64,000 nt of DNA from Paenibacillus yonginensis (GTDB taxonomy: Bacteria > Bacillota > Bacilli > Paenibacillales > Paenibacillaceae): positions 3,477,501 to 3,541,500 of the forward strand of contig NZ_CP014167.1 of the NCBI RefSeq assembly GCF_001685395.1, in the 5' to 3' direction. Numbering within the stretch: the first letter of the stretch is position 1; each line of letters starts with the position of its first letter. The position numbers and the translations under genes were made by a program. Shown piece after piece: positions 43,644-52,704 of this stretch. The notes beneath the pieces were generated by a model, which ran no database searches, was not told where the DNA came from, and saw nothing but the letters and a program-made list of their open reading frames with translations.

Positions 43644-43955
43644 CCGGATTCCCCAGCTGGTCTATACACAATTGGAGAACATGCTTGGTTTTTCTAACAT
43701 TTTATGTACAAAAAGACCGGGAAATGCCCGGATCGCCGAATTCTAAGGAGCGCTGCCTCCAGCAGTCTTCCCCAAAAGCTCGGCAAATCGGCTGTTCCAG
43801 GCTGTTAAATGGCTACTATGCAGCTAAATGGGAAATCTAGGACCAAAGTCCAAAACTACCTTCATCTTATTCCCTTGTCGCGTTCTTAACAAGAGTCTTT
43901 CCGCAAAAAACATTTTCTTCATAAAAAAAGGATACCGCAAACGCGGCTATAACCG
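43644..43955. other. intergenic region with orphan terminator-like hairpin
   Basis: No gene is seen. On the minus strand a compact hairpin CCGGGCATTTCCCGG (43717-43731) is followed by TCTTTTTG (43709-43716), a good terminator shape, about 70 bases before the glycosyltransferase start. It could end a short upstream transcript or attenuate the glycosyltransferase operon. The rest is AT-rich and holds the promoter of that operon. Confidence 0.5.
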
Positions 43956-43969
43956 TTAGTTTGCGGTAT
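43925..43969 (-). terminator. terminator of the YfbU-like gene
   Basis: ATACCGCAAAC pairs with GTTTGCGGTAT and is followed by CCTTTTTTTAT on the minus strand. The upstream arm lies within the last codons of the gene, whose stop is at 43956. Confidence 0.88.
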
Positions 43970-44558
43970 TCTGACCCCGCTGCCGGGAAAAAAGACGAAC
44001 GGCGTCCGCATCCGGCAGACTGGTAATAAATCGGACCTCTTCAAGACTCAGCGCCTGCTTGCGCCCGGTCAATGACCACTGCCGAAGCATGTACCGGTAT
44101 TGAGGCAGCATAGGCCTTAAGCTGTCGTAGCCTTCGGGTCTGCTGAATTCCTCGTATTGCCCGTCCTCGTCGATCACAAAGCTGGCGAAGGAGAAATGCT
44201 GGAATTCCCAATGACGGCTGAAGCCCCGGAACTCCAAAATTTCAGGATAAATCTGGCCCGGCTTGGCCGAGAGCATATCGCTGGCGGCTGGTCTGGACGC
44301 CTCCGGCTGTTCCTGACCGTCCCATTCTTCGAAGGAGAGCTGCAGAGCACGAAACATGTTCAAGATGAGAAATACCTCATCACTGATATGCTCGGGAATG
44401 TCATCACTTACCATGTCAAGCACCTGATCGTAATAATGGGCATATCCCCGCTGCAAAATTTTGATCTTCTCGTCGTAATAATCACCGTCGCCAAGATTCA
44501 GGGCCTTCAGAATTTGCAGCTGGTTGCTTAAAATAAGCCTTTCCGTCTTGGTAAGCAT
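43956..44558 (-). CDS. YfbU-like protein
   Basis: A 200-residue soluble protein starting behind GGGGAGAGG. The opening MLTKTERLILSNQLQILKAL, then KIKILQRGYAHYYDQVLDMV and FLILNMFRALQLSFEEWD, match the helical pattern of Escherichia coli YfbU (LILSNQ at the start, ERGY, and the MxxALxxSW helix). The C-terminal part with LEFRGFSRHWEFQHFSFASF continues the family pattern. YfbU-family proteins have no established biochemical role. It is a single gene with its own terminator. Confidence 0.8.
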   Translation of the reverse strand: MLTKTERLILSNQLQILKALNLGDGDYYDEKIKILQRGYAHYYDQVLDMVSDDIPEHISDEVFLILNMFRALQLSFEEWDGQEQPEASRPAASDMLSAKPGQIYPEILEFRGFSRHWEFQHFSFASFVIDEDGQYEEFSRPEGYDSLRPMLPQYRYMLRQWSLTGRKQALSLEEVRFITSLPDADAVRLFSRQRGQNTAN

Positions 44559-44610
44559 TGTTCCTCTCCCCTTTCATCGCTCCTAAGATTGCCGGCTGGC
44601 ATCGGCCTGT

Positions 44611-45636
44611 TCATAAGCCCGTCATCAAACGTTCAATGGCCATTCTCTGCAGCCCTTGTAAATAATCTTTCTGCCGGTCCCGCAAGACCAGCTTGGGAAC
44701 ATGCTCCGCAGGAACATAGCTGGCGCAAGCCGCTTCAACCGCCCGCACGGCCTGCTCATTCAGATCCTCCCGGCAAAAAATAACCGCATGCGGATTGATC
44801 ACCGCAACGAGCGTGGACACAAACCGGGCCAGACTGTCGATCATCAGTGAATCAGGCTTGGAATGCTGACAATCTTGTCTTCCCGTCTTCGTGGCCTGCA
44901 TGAAGTTCAGATGGTCATATTGAGGGATATAAGAGATTTCTCCCGAGAAAAAGCTGCTGCCGCGTACCACATCGCCATTGATCAGAATGCCCGCCCCTGG
45001 TCCATTTGTACCTAGAAACAAATAGACCAGGGTGGGATTATCAGCCTTGACCAAACTTTGGTGATAGCCGAGCACCGCGGCGTTCATGTCATTTTCCACC
45101 TCAACAAGGACAGGCAGCCGGGATTCATAATACGTCTTCAAATCAAAGTTCTGATAAGCCGGATAATTCGGAATATGAAACGTGATGCCGTTCTTGACCG
45201 CGCCGGGAACGCCAAGGCTGAGCACCTTGATGCCCGGGAAACGCTCCAGAACAGCCTGCACAATAGCGGTTAACGTGTCCGGATTGTCTTCCCAGTGAAT
45301 CTCGGATGTCCCCTGCTCCAGCACTTCGCCCACATAATTGCTTACGGTATATATGGCATCATTTCTTTCGATATAAAGAGCCAGCCCGAGCTTGAAATCG
45401 GGGTTAAGCCCGTACCGCTGGGCTCGGCGGCCGCCGCTGGACTCATCGGTGCCCACGAGGAAAATCTCCTTATCCCCTTCCAGCTGGTCAACGATCTTGC
45501 TGACCGTCGGGAAGCTGATATCCGCTATTTTGGCAATTTCCGTCTTGGTCGCACTTCCGAGCCGCAGCAGCTCCATGCGGACTCTCCTGACGACAAGCTC
45601 GCTCATCTGTTTCGGCGAAACAAACCGCTCTTTCAT
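44611..45636 (-). CDS. ROK-family transcriptional regulator/sugar-binding protein
   Basis: A 341-residue NagC/XylR-like protein. The N-terminal winged helix is LLRLGSATKTEIAKIADISF, PTVSKIVDQLEGDKE. The ROK domain includes VLSLGVPGAVKNG, VEVENDMNAAVLGYHQSL and VYLFLGTNGPGAGILINGDV, corresponding to the sugar and phosphate sites. The zinc-binding CxCGxxGCxE motif of active ROK kinases is replaced by GRQDCQHSKPDS. It is therefore probably a regulator without kinase activity. No sugar operon adjoins it, so the target is unknown. Confidence 0.9.
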   Translation of the reverse strand: MKERFVSPKQMSELVVRRVRMELLRLGSATKTEIAKIADISFPTVSKIVDQLEGDKEIFLVGTDESSGGRRAQRYGLNPDFKLGLALYIERNDAIYTVSNYVGEVLEQGTSEIHWEDNPDTLTAIVQAVLERFPGIKVLSLGVPGAVKNGITFHIPNYPAYQNFDLKTYYESRLPVLVEVENDMNAAVLGYHQSLVKADNPTLVYLFLGTNGPGAGILINGDVVRGSSFFSGEISYIPQYDHLNFMQATKTGRQDCQHSKPDSLMIDSLARFVSTLVAVINPHAVIFCREDLNEQAVRAVEAACASYVPAEHVPKLVLRDRQKDYLQGLQRMAIERLMTGL

Positions 45637-45910
45637 AAAGCCCTCCTTGGGCAGATTTTTTAAAGTAATTTAATAAGTATTTGATTTGAGTTTAGCATAC
45701 GCTGTCGGCAGAGACAATGCGGGTTTTTCAAGGTTCTTATCTTGAATTTACGGATTCCCGGCTATTCGTCTGGAAAGATGACATCCAAACCCCAAAAGCC
45801 CATTTTTTAATGGTTAAAAATTTAGAAAATCAAGAAAACAGGCAGGAAAAGGCAGCCGAAAGCTAGAATTTCCCTTTCGAGTTAAAGTCCTGAACAGGAG
45901 GGGGTTGCTC

Positions 45911-48556
45911 GTGTCGAGTGAAAATGAACTTATCAGGGAAACTTTTTCCAGGCAAACATTCCATTATGCACCCATCGGGATGGCTGTTTTGTCCGCCAGC
46001 GGCAGATTGTTAAAAGTGAATCCCGCCCTATGCCGGCTGCTGGGATATTCGGAATCCGAACTGGAGGCCAAAACATTTAAAGATATCTCGCACCCCGAAG
46101 ATTTGCCAAAGGACGTAAGCCCTATCACGCTGTTTTTTGAGAGCAAGCTGGACGTATACGAGACAGAGAAACGGTATCTTCACAAAAATGGACGGGAAAT
46201 ATGGGCCATGCTGGCCGTAACCCCGGTTAAAGACGAAACAAACACTCCGATCTACCTGGTTGCCCATATTGTGGATCTGACCCAGAAGAAACTTGCGGAG
46301 GCCGATCTGATCGAGCAGCAGCGCCTGCTTCAAGAGAAAGAGCTGCTATACCAGTCCATTGCCGACAACAGCTTTGATTTCATTACCCGCCACGACCTCG
46401 ACGGTACATTCCGGGAGGTGTCGGCATCGTGCCATCAAGTGCTTGGTTACACCAAACAGGAAATGGTCGGTCAGCCCGCCTTCGCTTTTCTCCATCCTGA
46501 TGAAATGCAGCACATCCGTGAACAATGCAAAAGCCTTTTTCATACAAGCTATAAATTGGTTATCACTCACCGTTTCCGCCGGAAGGACGGCTGCTATCTG
46601 TGGATTGAGTCGACATTAATCGCCATTCCGGAAGAGGAGACCGGCGGAGTCAAGGAATTCGTTATCGTCTCCCGGGATATCAACGAACGTATAGAGACCT
46701 TTGAGCAGCTGAAGGAATCGCAGAGGAAATACCGCATGATCGCAGACAATGCCAGAGAAATTATTACCTTCACTAATCCCCAAGGAAAAATTCAATATAT
46801 TTCCCCTGCCGTCACGCCTCTGCTGGGTTACGGCGAAGATGAGGTTGTCGGCACCAGCATCTTCGATTACTGGCATCCGGCTGAACGCCGGGTCAAACAA
46901 AGCAGTGAACTGAGCGGCAGCTGGTCCAGCAGCACTCCCTACAGCCGCCTGCGCCATAAGGATGGCGGGTATGTCCAAATCGAAACGACTTTCCAGCCCA
47001 TCCACAGTGAAACCGGAGACATCGTGCAGGTTCTGTGCATCAGCAGGGACATCACCAAACGGAAGCAGGCTGAAGATGAGCTGCGAATGACCAAAGAGAA
47101 GCTGGAATCCTTCATCTCCAACCATGCTGACGCCGTCTGGATGGTCGACCGCGATGGTTATGTCCAGCAGGTCAACGCTGCCTTTCAAAGGTTGTTCCAA
47201 TGGAGCCCGGCTGAAACCTTGTCCTTTCAGCTGCCGGTCATTCTTTCGCAGGAACAGAAGCGGGTAGACGAGCTGAGAACCAAAGTATTATCCGGCGGTT
47301 CCGTAGTTGGGTACGAATCCGTCTGGCAGCGCAAAGACGGCTCCCTGGTAGAGGTGAGCACAACGCTGTTCCCGATCCGGGACAGCAGCGGCCGTATTAC
47401 CGGATTGGCCGGAACAACCCAGGACATCAGCGAGAAAAAGAATGCGGAACGAAAGCTGAAGGCCTCCAAGGAACAATTTAAAGCCTATCTGGAGCAGAAC
47501 ATCGATCCGGTGCTGATTCTCGATATGCATTACCGCGTGATCCGGGTCAATCCAGCCTTTGAATCCACCTTTGGCTGGTCCATAGACGAGATTGTAGGAA
47601 CTCGTGTGTTTGATTTGCCAAGTGTTCCTCTTGATACTCCCCACCGGCTCGGTCCAACTTTCGAGAAGATGGAGCCCCAATCCATAGAAATCGTCAAGCA
47701 GAAGAAAGACGGCACCTTGATCCCCGTCCTGATCTCGATCTTCCGGCTGCTGGATGAAGCCGGCACGCACAACGGCTGGGCCCTGAACCTGCGGGACATG
47801 ACCGCCTACAAACAGGCCGAACAGCTGCTGATCAACTCGGAGAAGCTCTCTGTTGCCGGGCAGCTCGCCGCGGGCATTGCCCACGAAATCCGCAACCCGA
47901 TCACCGCCATCAAGGGGTTTATCCAGCTGATGAGTTCAGGGATTGCGGAGAAGCAGCTCTATTATGAGATTATGGCTTCGGAAATTGAACGAATCGAAAT
48001 GATCTTAAATGAGCTGCTGATTCTGGCCAAACCTCAGGCCGTGCAAACGAGGCCGTCCGACGTGCGCCTTCTGCTGAATCAGGTCGTCACTCTATTGGAT
48101 TCCCAGGCCAATATGAACAACGTTCAAATCATAACAGGGTTTGATACCGGCCCAGCCTGGATTCTGTGCGATGAGAACCAAATCAAGCAGGTCTGCATTA
48201 ATCTCATCAAAAATGCGATCGAAGCCCTGCCTGGCGGCGGAATTCTACAGATTCACCTCGGCCATCAAGAGCATGACCGTTTGATTGTCCGGTTCACCGA
48301 TAATGGAATCGGTATACCCGAAGCCGTTCTGAACAGGCTCGGACAGCCTTTCTACACGACCAAAGAAAAAGGCACCGGTCTCGGCTTTATGGTCAGCAAA
48401 AAAATTATTGAAAGCCATAACGGTACCATTACCATCCGCAGTAAAGAAAACGAAGGCACCACCATCGAGCTGAACCTGCCTGGCCTGCCGGCTTTTCACG
48501 GTTCCTTGAGTCCAAGCCGCTCGGAAGTGGAGGTTTTGGGAGGCGTGCAGGACTAA
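45911..48556 (+). CDS. soluble multi-PAS sensor histidine kinase (sporulation kinase-like)
   Basis: The GTG at 45911 has AGGAGGGGG at seven bases; the in-frame TTG at 45905 is too close. The 881-residue protein has no membrane helix. Five PAS domains are read in series: PIGMAVLSASGRLLKVNPAL; DNSFDFITRHDLDGTFREVS; DNAREIITFTNPQGKIQYIS; NHADAVWMVDRDGYVQQVNA; and QNIDPVLILDMHYRVIRVNP. A HisKA domain follows with the phospho-His in AAGIAHEIRNPITAIKGFIQ (about 657), then HATPase boxes NLIKNAIEALPGGG, FTDNGIGIP and GTGLGFMVSKKI. The layout matches orphan phosphorelay kinases such as KinA/KinE that feed Spo0F. No response regulator is adjacent. Confidence 0.92.
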   Translation: MSSENELIRETFSRQTFHYAPIGMAVLSASGRLLKVNPALCRLLGYSESELEAKTFKDISHPEDLPKDVSPITLFFESKLDVYETEKRYLHKNGREIWAMLAVTPVKDETNTPIYLVAHIVDLTQKKLAEADLIEQQRLLQEKELLYQSIADNSFDFITRHDLDGTFREVSASCHQVLGYTKQEMVGQPAFAFLHPDEMQHIREQCKSLFHTSYKLVITHRFRRKDGCYLWIESTLIAIPEEETGGVKEFVIVSRDINERIETFEQLKESQRKYRMIADNAREIITFTNPQGKIQYISPAVTPLLGYGEDEVVGTSIFDYWHPAERRVKQSSELSGSWSSSTPYSRLRHKDGGYVQIETTFQPIHSETGDIVQVLCISRDITKRKQAEDELRMTKEKLESFISNHADAVWMVDRDGYVQQVNAAFQRLFQWSPAETLSFQLPVILSQEQKRVDELRTKVLSGGSVVGYESVWQRKDGSLVEVSTTLFPIRDSSGRITGLAGTTQDISEKKNAERKLKASKEQFKAYLEQNIDPVLILDMHYRVIRVNPAFESTFGWSIDEIVGTRVFDLPSVPLDTPHRLGPTFEKMEPQSIEIVKQKKDGTLIPVLISIFRLLDEAGTHNGWALNLRDMTAYKQAEQLLINSEKLSVAGQLAAGIAHEIRNPITAIKGFIQLMSSGIAEKQLYYEIMASEIERIEMILNELLILAKPQAVQTRPSDVRLLLNQVVTLLDSQANMNNVQIITGFDTGPAWILCDENQIKQVCINLIKNAIEALPGGGILQIHLGHQEHDRLIVRFTDNGIGIPEAVLNRLGQPFYTTKEKGTGLGFMVSKKIIESHNGTITIRSKENEGTTIELNLPGLPAFHGSLSPSRSEVEVLGGVQD

Positions 48557-48603
48557 CAGAATGAAAACGCTTAAAATAACTGCAAAACAAAGCCAGTCTC
48601 CCA

Positions 48604-48632
48604 GAGGCAACCGTGAGGTTGTCTTTTTTGTC
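48604..48632 (+). terminator. terminator of the multi-PAS kinase gene
   Basis: GGCAACC pairs with GGTTGTC across GTGA and is followed by TTTTTTG, about 50 bases past the stop. Confidence 0.88.
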
Positions 48633-48665
48633 TGGGTTTAAAGAGAGCCCGCTTCCAATCAACCT

Positions 48666-48710
48666 TTGACAAGTGACCGGATTGGCAGTACATTGATTCC
48701 ATAGAATCAA
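48666..48710 (+). promoter_or_regulatory. promoter and operator of the azoreductase gene
   Basis: TTGACA (48666-48671), a 17-base spacer and TACATT (48689-48694) form a sigma-A-type promoter. The dyad TTGATTC-CATA-GAATCAA (48693-48710) covers the -10 and start region. A related dyad lies just before the MarR gene at 49369-49387, so the MarR protein probably represses here. Confidence 0.75.
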
Positions 48711-48735
48711 AAAAAGATAACCGAGGAGGATCACC

Positions 48736-49371
48736 ATGTCTACCCTGCTTTATGTTGCCGCTCATCCGTTAACCCGCCAGCAATCCGGTTCCTTGAGTAC
48801 CGGCGAAGTGTTCTTGAAGGCTTACCGCGACTTTCATCCGGGAGATGAAATCATAGAATTAAACCTGTTTGAAACCGCCGTCCCTCCTATTGACGAAGTG
48901 GCTTTCCGTGCCTGGGGAAGGCTGCGCAAGGGCACTCCTCTGGAGCAACTGGCTCCGGAGGAGCAGCAAGCCGCAAGCGCCCATGCCCGGTTTAGCGATC
49001 AGTTCGTGGCAGCCGACAAATATGTGTTTGTGAACCCGATGTGGAATCACTTTCTGCCCAGCCAGATGAAAGCTTATTTGGACACCCTTTGTGTAGCGGG
49101 AAAAACCTTCCGTTATACGTCCCAGGGCCCGATTGGCCTGCTGCAAAACAAAAAAGCGCTGCATATTCAAGCCGCAGGCGGCGTATACGACCGCAGCTCC
49201 CCTTTCATCAAGGATTTCGGCCATGCTTATTTAGCCCATATCATGGACTTCTTCGGGATTCAGGAGCTGCAGAGCCTGTTCATTGAAGGGCGGGATGCCC
49301 GCCCGGACCAGGCCGCAGCAATCCTGGCGGACGCCCATGAACAGGCCGTTCAACTTGCCCGCCATTTCTGA
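48736..49371 (+). CDS. azoR: FMN-dependent NADH azoreductase
   Basis: A 211-residue flavodoxin-fold protein behind CGAGGAGG. It shows TLLYVAAHPLTRQQSGSLST for phosphate binding, YVFVNPMWNHFLPSQMKAYL over the FMN, KALHIQAAGGVYDRSS and AHIMDFFGIQELQSLFIEG. The family reduces azo dyes and quinones using NADH; the natural role is usually quinone detoxification. It is followed by a MarR gene on the same strand, and both have similar dyads upstream. Confidence 0.92.
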   Translation: MSTLLYVAAHPLTRQQSGSLSTGEVFLKAYRDFHPGDEIIELNLFETAVPPIDEVAFRAWGRLRKGTPLEQLAPEEQQAASAHARFSDQFVAADKYVFVNPMWNHFLPSQMKAYLDTLCVAGKTFRYTSQGPIGLLQNKKALHIQAAGGVYDRSSPFIKDFGHAYLAHIMDFFGIQELQSLFIEGRDARPDQAAAILADAHEQAVQLARHF

Positions 49372-49387
49372 TATTCTTATAGAATCA
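49369..49387 (+). promoter_or_regulatory. operator-like dyad upstream of the MarR gene
   Basis: TGATATTC-TTA-TAGAATCA partly repeats the dyad at 48693-48710 (shared ATAGAATCA half). It starts at the azoreductase stop, 50-70 bases upstream of the MarR start, and fits autoregulation. Confidence 0.5.
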
Positions 49388-49439
49388 GTCCAGGAGATTT
49401 TTGTCTGATCAGAAGGCGTACAGGAGGCGTAATCCAGTT

Positions 49440-49913
49440 ATGGAACCGGAACCGGCTCATTCCATTATCCGCAAACTTGAGCAAGTGCTCGGGCAGCGTG
49501 AGCAATGGGAGAAAGAGAAGCAGCAGCACATTCAGGAAAGGCTCGGCAAGACTGATTTGACTTCCGAGCCGGTGTCGCTGGCCGAACTTCATGTTCTGGC
49601 CCTCATCGGCCACGATCCCCGGCTAAACGTTATCAACATCGCCAAGCAGATGCAGATGACCCGCGGAGCGATTTCCAAAATCTGCGCCCGTCTGGAGCGA
49701 AAAGGACTGGTGAACAGAGTCCAGCTTCCTTCCAACCAGAAAGAGGTTTATTTTAAACTGACCCCGGGCGGTACCAGACTGTGGGAGCTGCATGAGGAGG
49801 AGCACCGGAAGGTGATCGGCAAGTACCAAACGATGCTTGACGCTTATTCCAGGGACGAGCAGAGGGTCATCGAGCGATTTCTGAATGACCTGATGCAGCG
49901 CAGATTTGAATAG
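49440..49913 (+). CDS. MarR-family regulator of the azoreductase
   Basis: The start at 49440 (MEPEPAHSIIRKLEQVL) has AGGAGG 12 bases upstream; an alternative TTG at 49401 also has a nearby ribosome site. The 157-residue protein has an unusually basic, Gln/Glu-rich first helix (REQWEKEKQQHIQERLGK), then the winged helix with LAELHVLALIGHDPRLNVIN, MTRGAISKICARLERKGLV and the wing QLPSNQKEVYFKLTPGG. Its place after azoR and the repeated dyad suggest that it represses both, releasing on electrophile or quinone stress. Confidence 0.88.
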   Translation: MEPEPAHSIIRKLEQVLGQREQWEKEKQQHIQERLGKTDLTSEPVSLAELHVLALIGHDPRLNVINIAKQMQMTRGAISKICARLERKGLVNRVQLPSNQKEVYFKLTPGGTRLWELHEEEHRKVIGKYQTMLDAYSRDEQRVIERFLNDLMQRRFE

Positions 49914-49923
49914 CCGATCAACG

Positions 49924-49975
49924 AAAAAAAGCCGTGTCCATGCAGCTTAAACTGTCATGAACACGGCTTTTTTTA
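49924..49975. terminator. bidirectional terminator
   Basis: AAAAAAAGCCGTGT pairs perfectly with ACACGGCTTTTTTT around a 24-base loop, giving T-tracts on both strands between the convergent MarR and stalk-domain genes. Confidence 0.92.
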
Positions 49976-50001
49976 TGGCCCGGCCGCTTGGACGCGGGAA
50001 T

Positions 50002-51120
50002 TTATTTCAGTTTGGCCACTCCTGCCGCCGCCTGCTCCAGCAGTGTGCTTGACAGGGATTTATCCGGCGAACTTAAAGTCACGTAACGGTCGTCGATTTT
50101 AAAGGTCAACATCGGGATATCGCTTGGGGTATACCATTTGCCCTTCAGACCGCCCGCGAGCGCAACCTCCTTGGCCTCATACCCGGTCGAATAGTCGCGG
50201 GGTGATATTTGAACGCTCATGTGGCGAAACTTGAACGTAACCGAATCCCCGCCGGCAGACACGCTCTGATAATTGTCGCTTTTCGCCATCTGCATAGGCG
50301 CGTAAGCGGTAGTGAAGCCGTCAAATTTAGCAAATTCTGCTTTGATGGCCTGAATCTGCGAAGCCGTGTAACCTACGGCTGTCAAACCGATGGCCTCCGG
50401 TTGGCCGAGCTTCGTCACGCTGGCTCCAACCTGCTCCAATTGAGCCTGGGATAATTTTCCGTCAGGCGAACTTACCGTAACATAACGATCGTCCAGCTTG
50501 AAGGTCAGCATCGCCCGGTCGCCCGGCGTATACCATTTCCCCTTCAGACCGTTGGACAACGTCACATTTGTCCCCGTATACCCTTGCGAATAATCGCGCG
50601 GAGAAACGTTAATAGTCATGTTGTCGAACACCAGATTCACTCCGTCATCGGTCTGTACAGCATTTCTGAACAGATCCCCTTTCAGCATCTGCTGAGGCGC
50701 ATAAGCCGCTTCATACCCATCAAAGGCTGCGAAAGCCTGGCTAATCGCTTCGGTTTGAGCAGCCGTGTACACGATCTTTACCCAGGCTTCCGGCGAAGCC
50801 GGCGTGCTGCCCGGTCCCCCCGAAGAACTGCCGATCGTAATAACGCCTGTCTTGCTGTCATAATAAACAGGGGTATTCAGCGCTTCAGACAGAGCACGCA
50901 CAGGGAGATAAGTTCTATCCTGGTAAACCACCGGAAGCAGCTTGCTGCCGTCCGCATCCTTCGGAACAAAAGTTGTCCCGTTCAGATTAAAGCTGATATT
51001 CGAGTTCAGATAAGCGGTGATCTTCTGCAGATGGGTTCCGGCATATACGCCGGCGGCTCCCGAGAACGTCATTCCGGCTACCATCAACGCCATGACGGAT
51101 CTTTTGACTTGTTTATTCAT
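50002..51120 (-). CDS. secreted stalk-domain (copper amine oxidase N-terminal type) protein with tandem repeat
   Basis: A 372-residue exported protein (signal MALMVAGMTFSGAAGVYA). Residues about 30-100 are a copper amine oxidase-like stalk domain (LLPVVYQDRTYLPVRALSEA, VYYDSKTGVITIG), a common surface module in Paenibacillus. After a Gly/Ser/Pro linker come two copies of a unit of about 130 residues, each with VxYTAxQxxAI, FDGxxxAYAPxQM, SPRDYSxGY, GLKGKWYTP and a closing DDRYVTxSSPD. I do not recognise this repeat. It has no oxidase active site. It is probably a wall-associated or extracytoplasmic binding protein, and stands alone. Confidence 0.82.
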   Translation of the reverse strand: MNKQVKRSVMALMVAGMTFSGAAGVYAGTHLQKITAYLNSNISFNLNGTTFVPKDADGSKLLPVVYQDRTYLPVRALSEALNTPVYYDSKTGVITIGSSSGGPGSTPASPEAWVKIVYTAAQTEAISQAFAAFDGYEAAYAPQQMLKGDLFRNAVQTDDGVNLVFDNMTINVSPRDYSQGYTGTNVTLSNGLKGKWYTPGDRAMLTFKLDDRYVTVSSPDGKLSQAQLEQVGASVTKLGQPEAIGLTAVGYTASQIQAIKAEFAKFDGFTTAYAPMQMAKSDNYQSVSAGGDSVTFKFRHMSVQISPRDYSTGYEAKEVALAGGLKGKWYTPSDIPMLTFKIDDRYVTLSSPDKSLSSTLLEQAAAGVAKLK

Positions 51121-51323
51121 TTTGAAATCTCTCCTTGGGTTCTAGTAATTCCAGGGCAGCCATCCCTGCTCCACATTAGCGCTGCTCCCTTATGACACTA
51201 AGTATAAAAGTCCGTTATCTCCAAACCATTTCGGGGTTGTATCGGACTTGTAAACATTATCCGCCGCTCTTGCCAAGTCGTTAAAGCTGGCTGCAGCGGA
51301 CCATTCCCGGTATATAATTCAAC

Positions 51324-51354
51324 AAAAAAACAGCCAAACTCAAAAGTCCGGCTG
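51324..51354 (-). terminator. terminator of the two-component/lipoprotein operon
   Basis: CAGCCGGACT pairs with AGTTTGGCTG (one G-T pair) across TTTG and runs into TTTTTTTG on the minus strand, 50 bases past the lipoprotein stop. Confidence 0.85.
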
Positions 51355-51404
51355 CTCCCGTCCATGCCCTTATCAGGTCAAAGACGCGTAAGGGACAGAA
51401 ATAT

Positions 51405-52586
51405 TTAAAGGTTCAAATCCATAATTTGGGTCACCGGCAGCGAATCTTCACCTGCAATCGTAATGCCAAGCCGTTTGCCCGAAGGACTCCAGCTGAGCGG
51501 GTATTGGGGGAAATAACCCGGTCCGACCAGCGATAAGAGCCCTGATTCATAATCAAAAATGTAAACGCCGTTCAAACCGTTTTGATCTTCGTTATAGACA
51601 GCCAAAGCCAGTTTGGAAGAATCGGGCGACCAGGCCAGATAAGGGATCAAATTCCCTTTGGCCAAAGCTCCTCCTTCTTCCCGGCCATCCGGACCAAGCA
51701 GCCGAAGCTCGCTGGAACTCCGGTCCGTCCCGTAGGCCTGTACGGCAATATGCGCGCCATCCGGTGAAACCTCGAACTGCCCGACCTGCTTGCTGACCGT
51801 TTCCGGCCGGCTCTGCCCCGGCTTAAACGTCTTGAGCCGGCCCTGATTATCCAGGTAATAGATCGAGCCCCGGCTAACTCCAAATTCCGTAAACAGCTCC
51901 ACGTCCGGGTCTTCCAGTTCCAGCTTGGCCGCCGTTCCGTCCGTTCCGATCTGCCAGAGATCCCCTCGGCCTGCCTGATCCCCAGCCGCCAGGATATAGC
52001 TGTCCGGATCAAGCCAGCCCCCAAGCTCCATATAGTTTGGCAGCTTAATTTCTTGAACGACCCCGGTCTCCTGGTTCTTCATATAGTTGCGTGCCGTATA
52101 TTTGTCGGCCCAGTCCTGAATAAAGCTGTATCGGCCGTCCGGCGATACCTGCTCTTTCGTTACGGTCAAATCCTCCGGTTGAATGGGAGCGGATTCCTCC
52201 CGCTTGTCTCCGGATGACAAATCAACAACCGATGTTGTATAAACAAATTCCGGTTCCTTCTGCGCCGTACCCGCTTTGACCGGTGTAGTCGTCATAATCT
52301 TGAGCGCATCATCCGAAACCCAGGTTTCGATATTTGCCCCCTCCAGACGGTGAATCCGCTGGACGGAAACGGCCTGATGTTCCTGCTTGACCGCCCCCTC
52401 CACAACTGTCAGCTTGCGTTTGCTTTCTGAGCCTTGTCCTTCCGCCGCACCCTGATTTGTTGGGCTGCCGCCTGAACCGCCGCCCGCCGGATGTTGCTGC
52501 AGCGGCGGCTGGCAGGCCGAAAGACCGGCTGCCAAGGCGATAACGAACGCCATCACTGCGGCATATCTCTTCTGTCTCTTGTTCAT
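51405..52586 (-). CDS. TolB/PD40-type beta-propeller lipoprotein
   Basis: The start at 52586 (MNKRQKRYAAVMAF) has AGGAGG eight bases upstream; the longer open frame merely overlaps the kinase gene. The 393-residue protein is a lipoprotein (AAGLSAC, Cys near 24) with a Gly/Ser/Gln linker, then repeated propeller blades marked by SPDGRYSFIQDW, SPDGAHIAVQAYG, SPDSSKLALAVYNED and SPSGKRLGITIAGED. Such WD40-like propellers bind partners or ligands. It is 118 bases behind the histidine kinase gene and shares its terminator, so it may be an outer-face accessory or a target of the two-component system. No enzymatic motif is visible. Confidence 0.82.
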   Translation of the reverse strand: MNKRQKRYAAVMAFVIALAAGLSACQPPLQQHPAGGGSGGSPTNQGAAEGQGSESKRKLTVVEGAVKQEHQAVSVQRIHRLEGANIETWVSDDALKIMTTTPVKAGTAQKEPEFVYTTSVVDLSSGDKREESAPIQPEDLTVTKEQVSPDGRYSFIQDWADKYTARNYMKNQETGVVQEIKLPNYMELGGWLDPDSYILAAGDQAGRGDLWQIGTDGTAAKLELEDPDVELFTEFGVSRGSIYYLDNQGRLKTFKPGQSRPETVSKQVGQFEVSPDGAHIAVQAYGTDRSSSELRLLGPDGREEGGALAKGNLIPYLAWSPDSSKLALAVYNEDQNGLNGVYIFDYESGLLSLVGPGYFPQYPLSWSPSGKRLGITIAGEDSLPVTQIMDLNL

Positions 52587-52704
52587 GCTGCGAGCCTCCT
52601 TCTTTCGCTCATTCCGCCAACTCTGCTTGGATGCCTCAGTATACCTCCGCCCTATCTCCAAACCGTCTCCGGCTTGTAACGAATTTGTAAACAAAACAAA
52701 GAAA

